IMG/VR virus record: IMGVR_UViG_3300021247_000478
Coordinates: 1 to 33,612 of that record
Strand: one strand, 5' to 3'
DNA from: a virus
Length of the DNA stretch: 33,612 nt
The notes beneath the pieces were generated by a model. The model worked only from the letters and a program-made list of their open reading frames with translations, did not search any database and had not been told where the DNA came from. Below are positions 33,565 to 33,612 of this stretch, in pieces. The position numbers were made by a program, and so were the translations under genes. Numbering within the stretch: the stretch's first letter is position 1; every line of letters starts with the position of its first letter.

Positions 33565-33612
33565 TTAGTCTCTATCTGCGATCAATGTTGCTGCAACAAG
33601 AACTTCTGAGTT
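33565..33612 (-). CDS. C-terminal end of an upstream gene, cut by window edge
   Basis: A frame open from the window edge encodes NSEVLVAATLIADRD and then a TAA at 33565, 39 nt before the next gene. It is likely the end of a virion protein, but too little is visible to assign it. Confidence 0.45.
   Translation of the reverse strand, partial: NSEVLVAATLIADRD

Noticed and set aside
1-33612. tRNA genes or an origin
   Set aside because: No cloverleaf with a GTTC-A/G-A-x-TC arm was recognised, and gaps between genes are under 100 bases.

Overview
The window is a densely packed structural and accessory segment of a tailed double-stranded DNA phage. Every supported gene lies on the minus strand, so transcription runs from high to low coordinates. 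The head and tail parts (portal, XkdF-like protease/scaffold, HK97-fold capsid, connector chain, tail tube, tail chaperones, a 2308-residue tape measure and a distal tail protein) indicate a long-tailed siphovirus. The DNA is AT-rich. Promoters are extended -10 boxes (TGnTATAAT or TGnTATACT) without clear -35 boxes, and several sit 6-7 nt before a start codon, as in leaderless transcripts. Together with the actinophage-like gene set this suggests an actinobacterial host, possibly a low-GC aquatic lineage. The host is inferred, not shown. No terminase, integrase, tRNA or CRISPR was seen, and no gene-free stretch exceeds 300 bases.

Layout in transcription order. (1) 33612-29973: virion surface proteins. 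These are the end of an unknown gene, a 151-aa protein, a 568-aa repeat-rich fibre with an Mtd-like N-terminus, and a fibronectin-III protein whose C-terminal Hint (intein-like) domain lies in a shifted frame after a short Phe/Gly/Pro repeat. (2) 29968-25026: an accessory cassette with two clearly related (perhaps three) uncharacterised proteins, three paralogous 2-oxoglutarate/Fe(II) oxygenase-like proteins and a GT60-like glycosyltransferase. (3) 24937-22377: a class II (B12-dependent) ribonucleotide reductase and a prolyl-4-hydroxylase-like oxygenase. (4) 22361-18570: a 1263-aa LamG/concanavalin-like protein. (5) 18557-10944: head genes from a small pre-portal protein through portal, protease with nested scaffold, capsid and connectors to the neck. 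(6) 10872-1: tail tube, two paralogous tail assembly chaperones, tape measure, distal tail protein and a tail protein cut by the window edge.

Most notable points: the oxygenase plus GT60-like cassette, which could make a hydroxylation-then-glycosylation modification; the frame break between the FnIII and Hint parts, with no independent start for the Hint half; two separate paralogous tail chaperones in place of the usual frameshift pair; a scaffold start with a near-perfect Shine-Dalgarno inside the protease gene; and a recurrent extended -10 / leaderless promoter code. All functional names rest on reading motifs and gene order; no database search was run.
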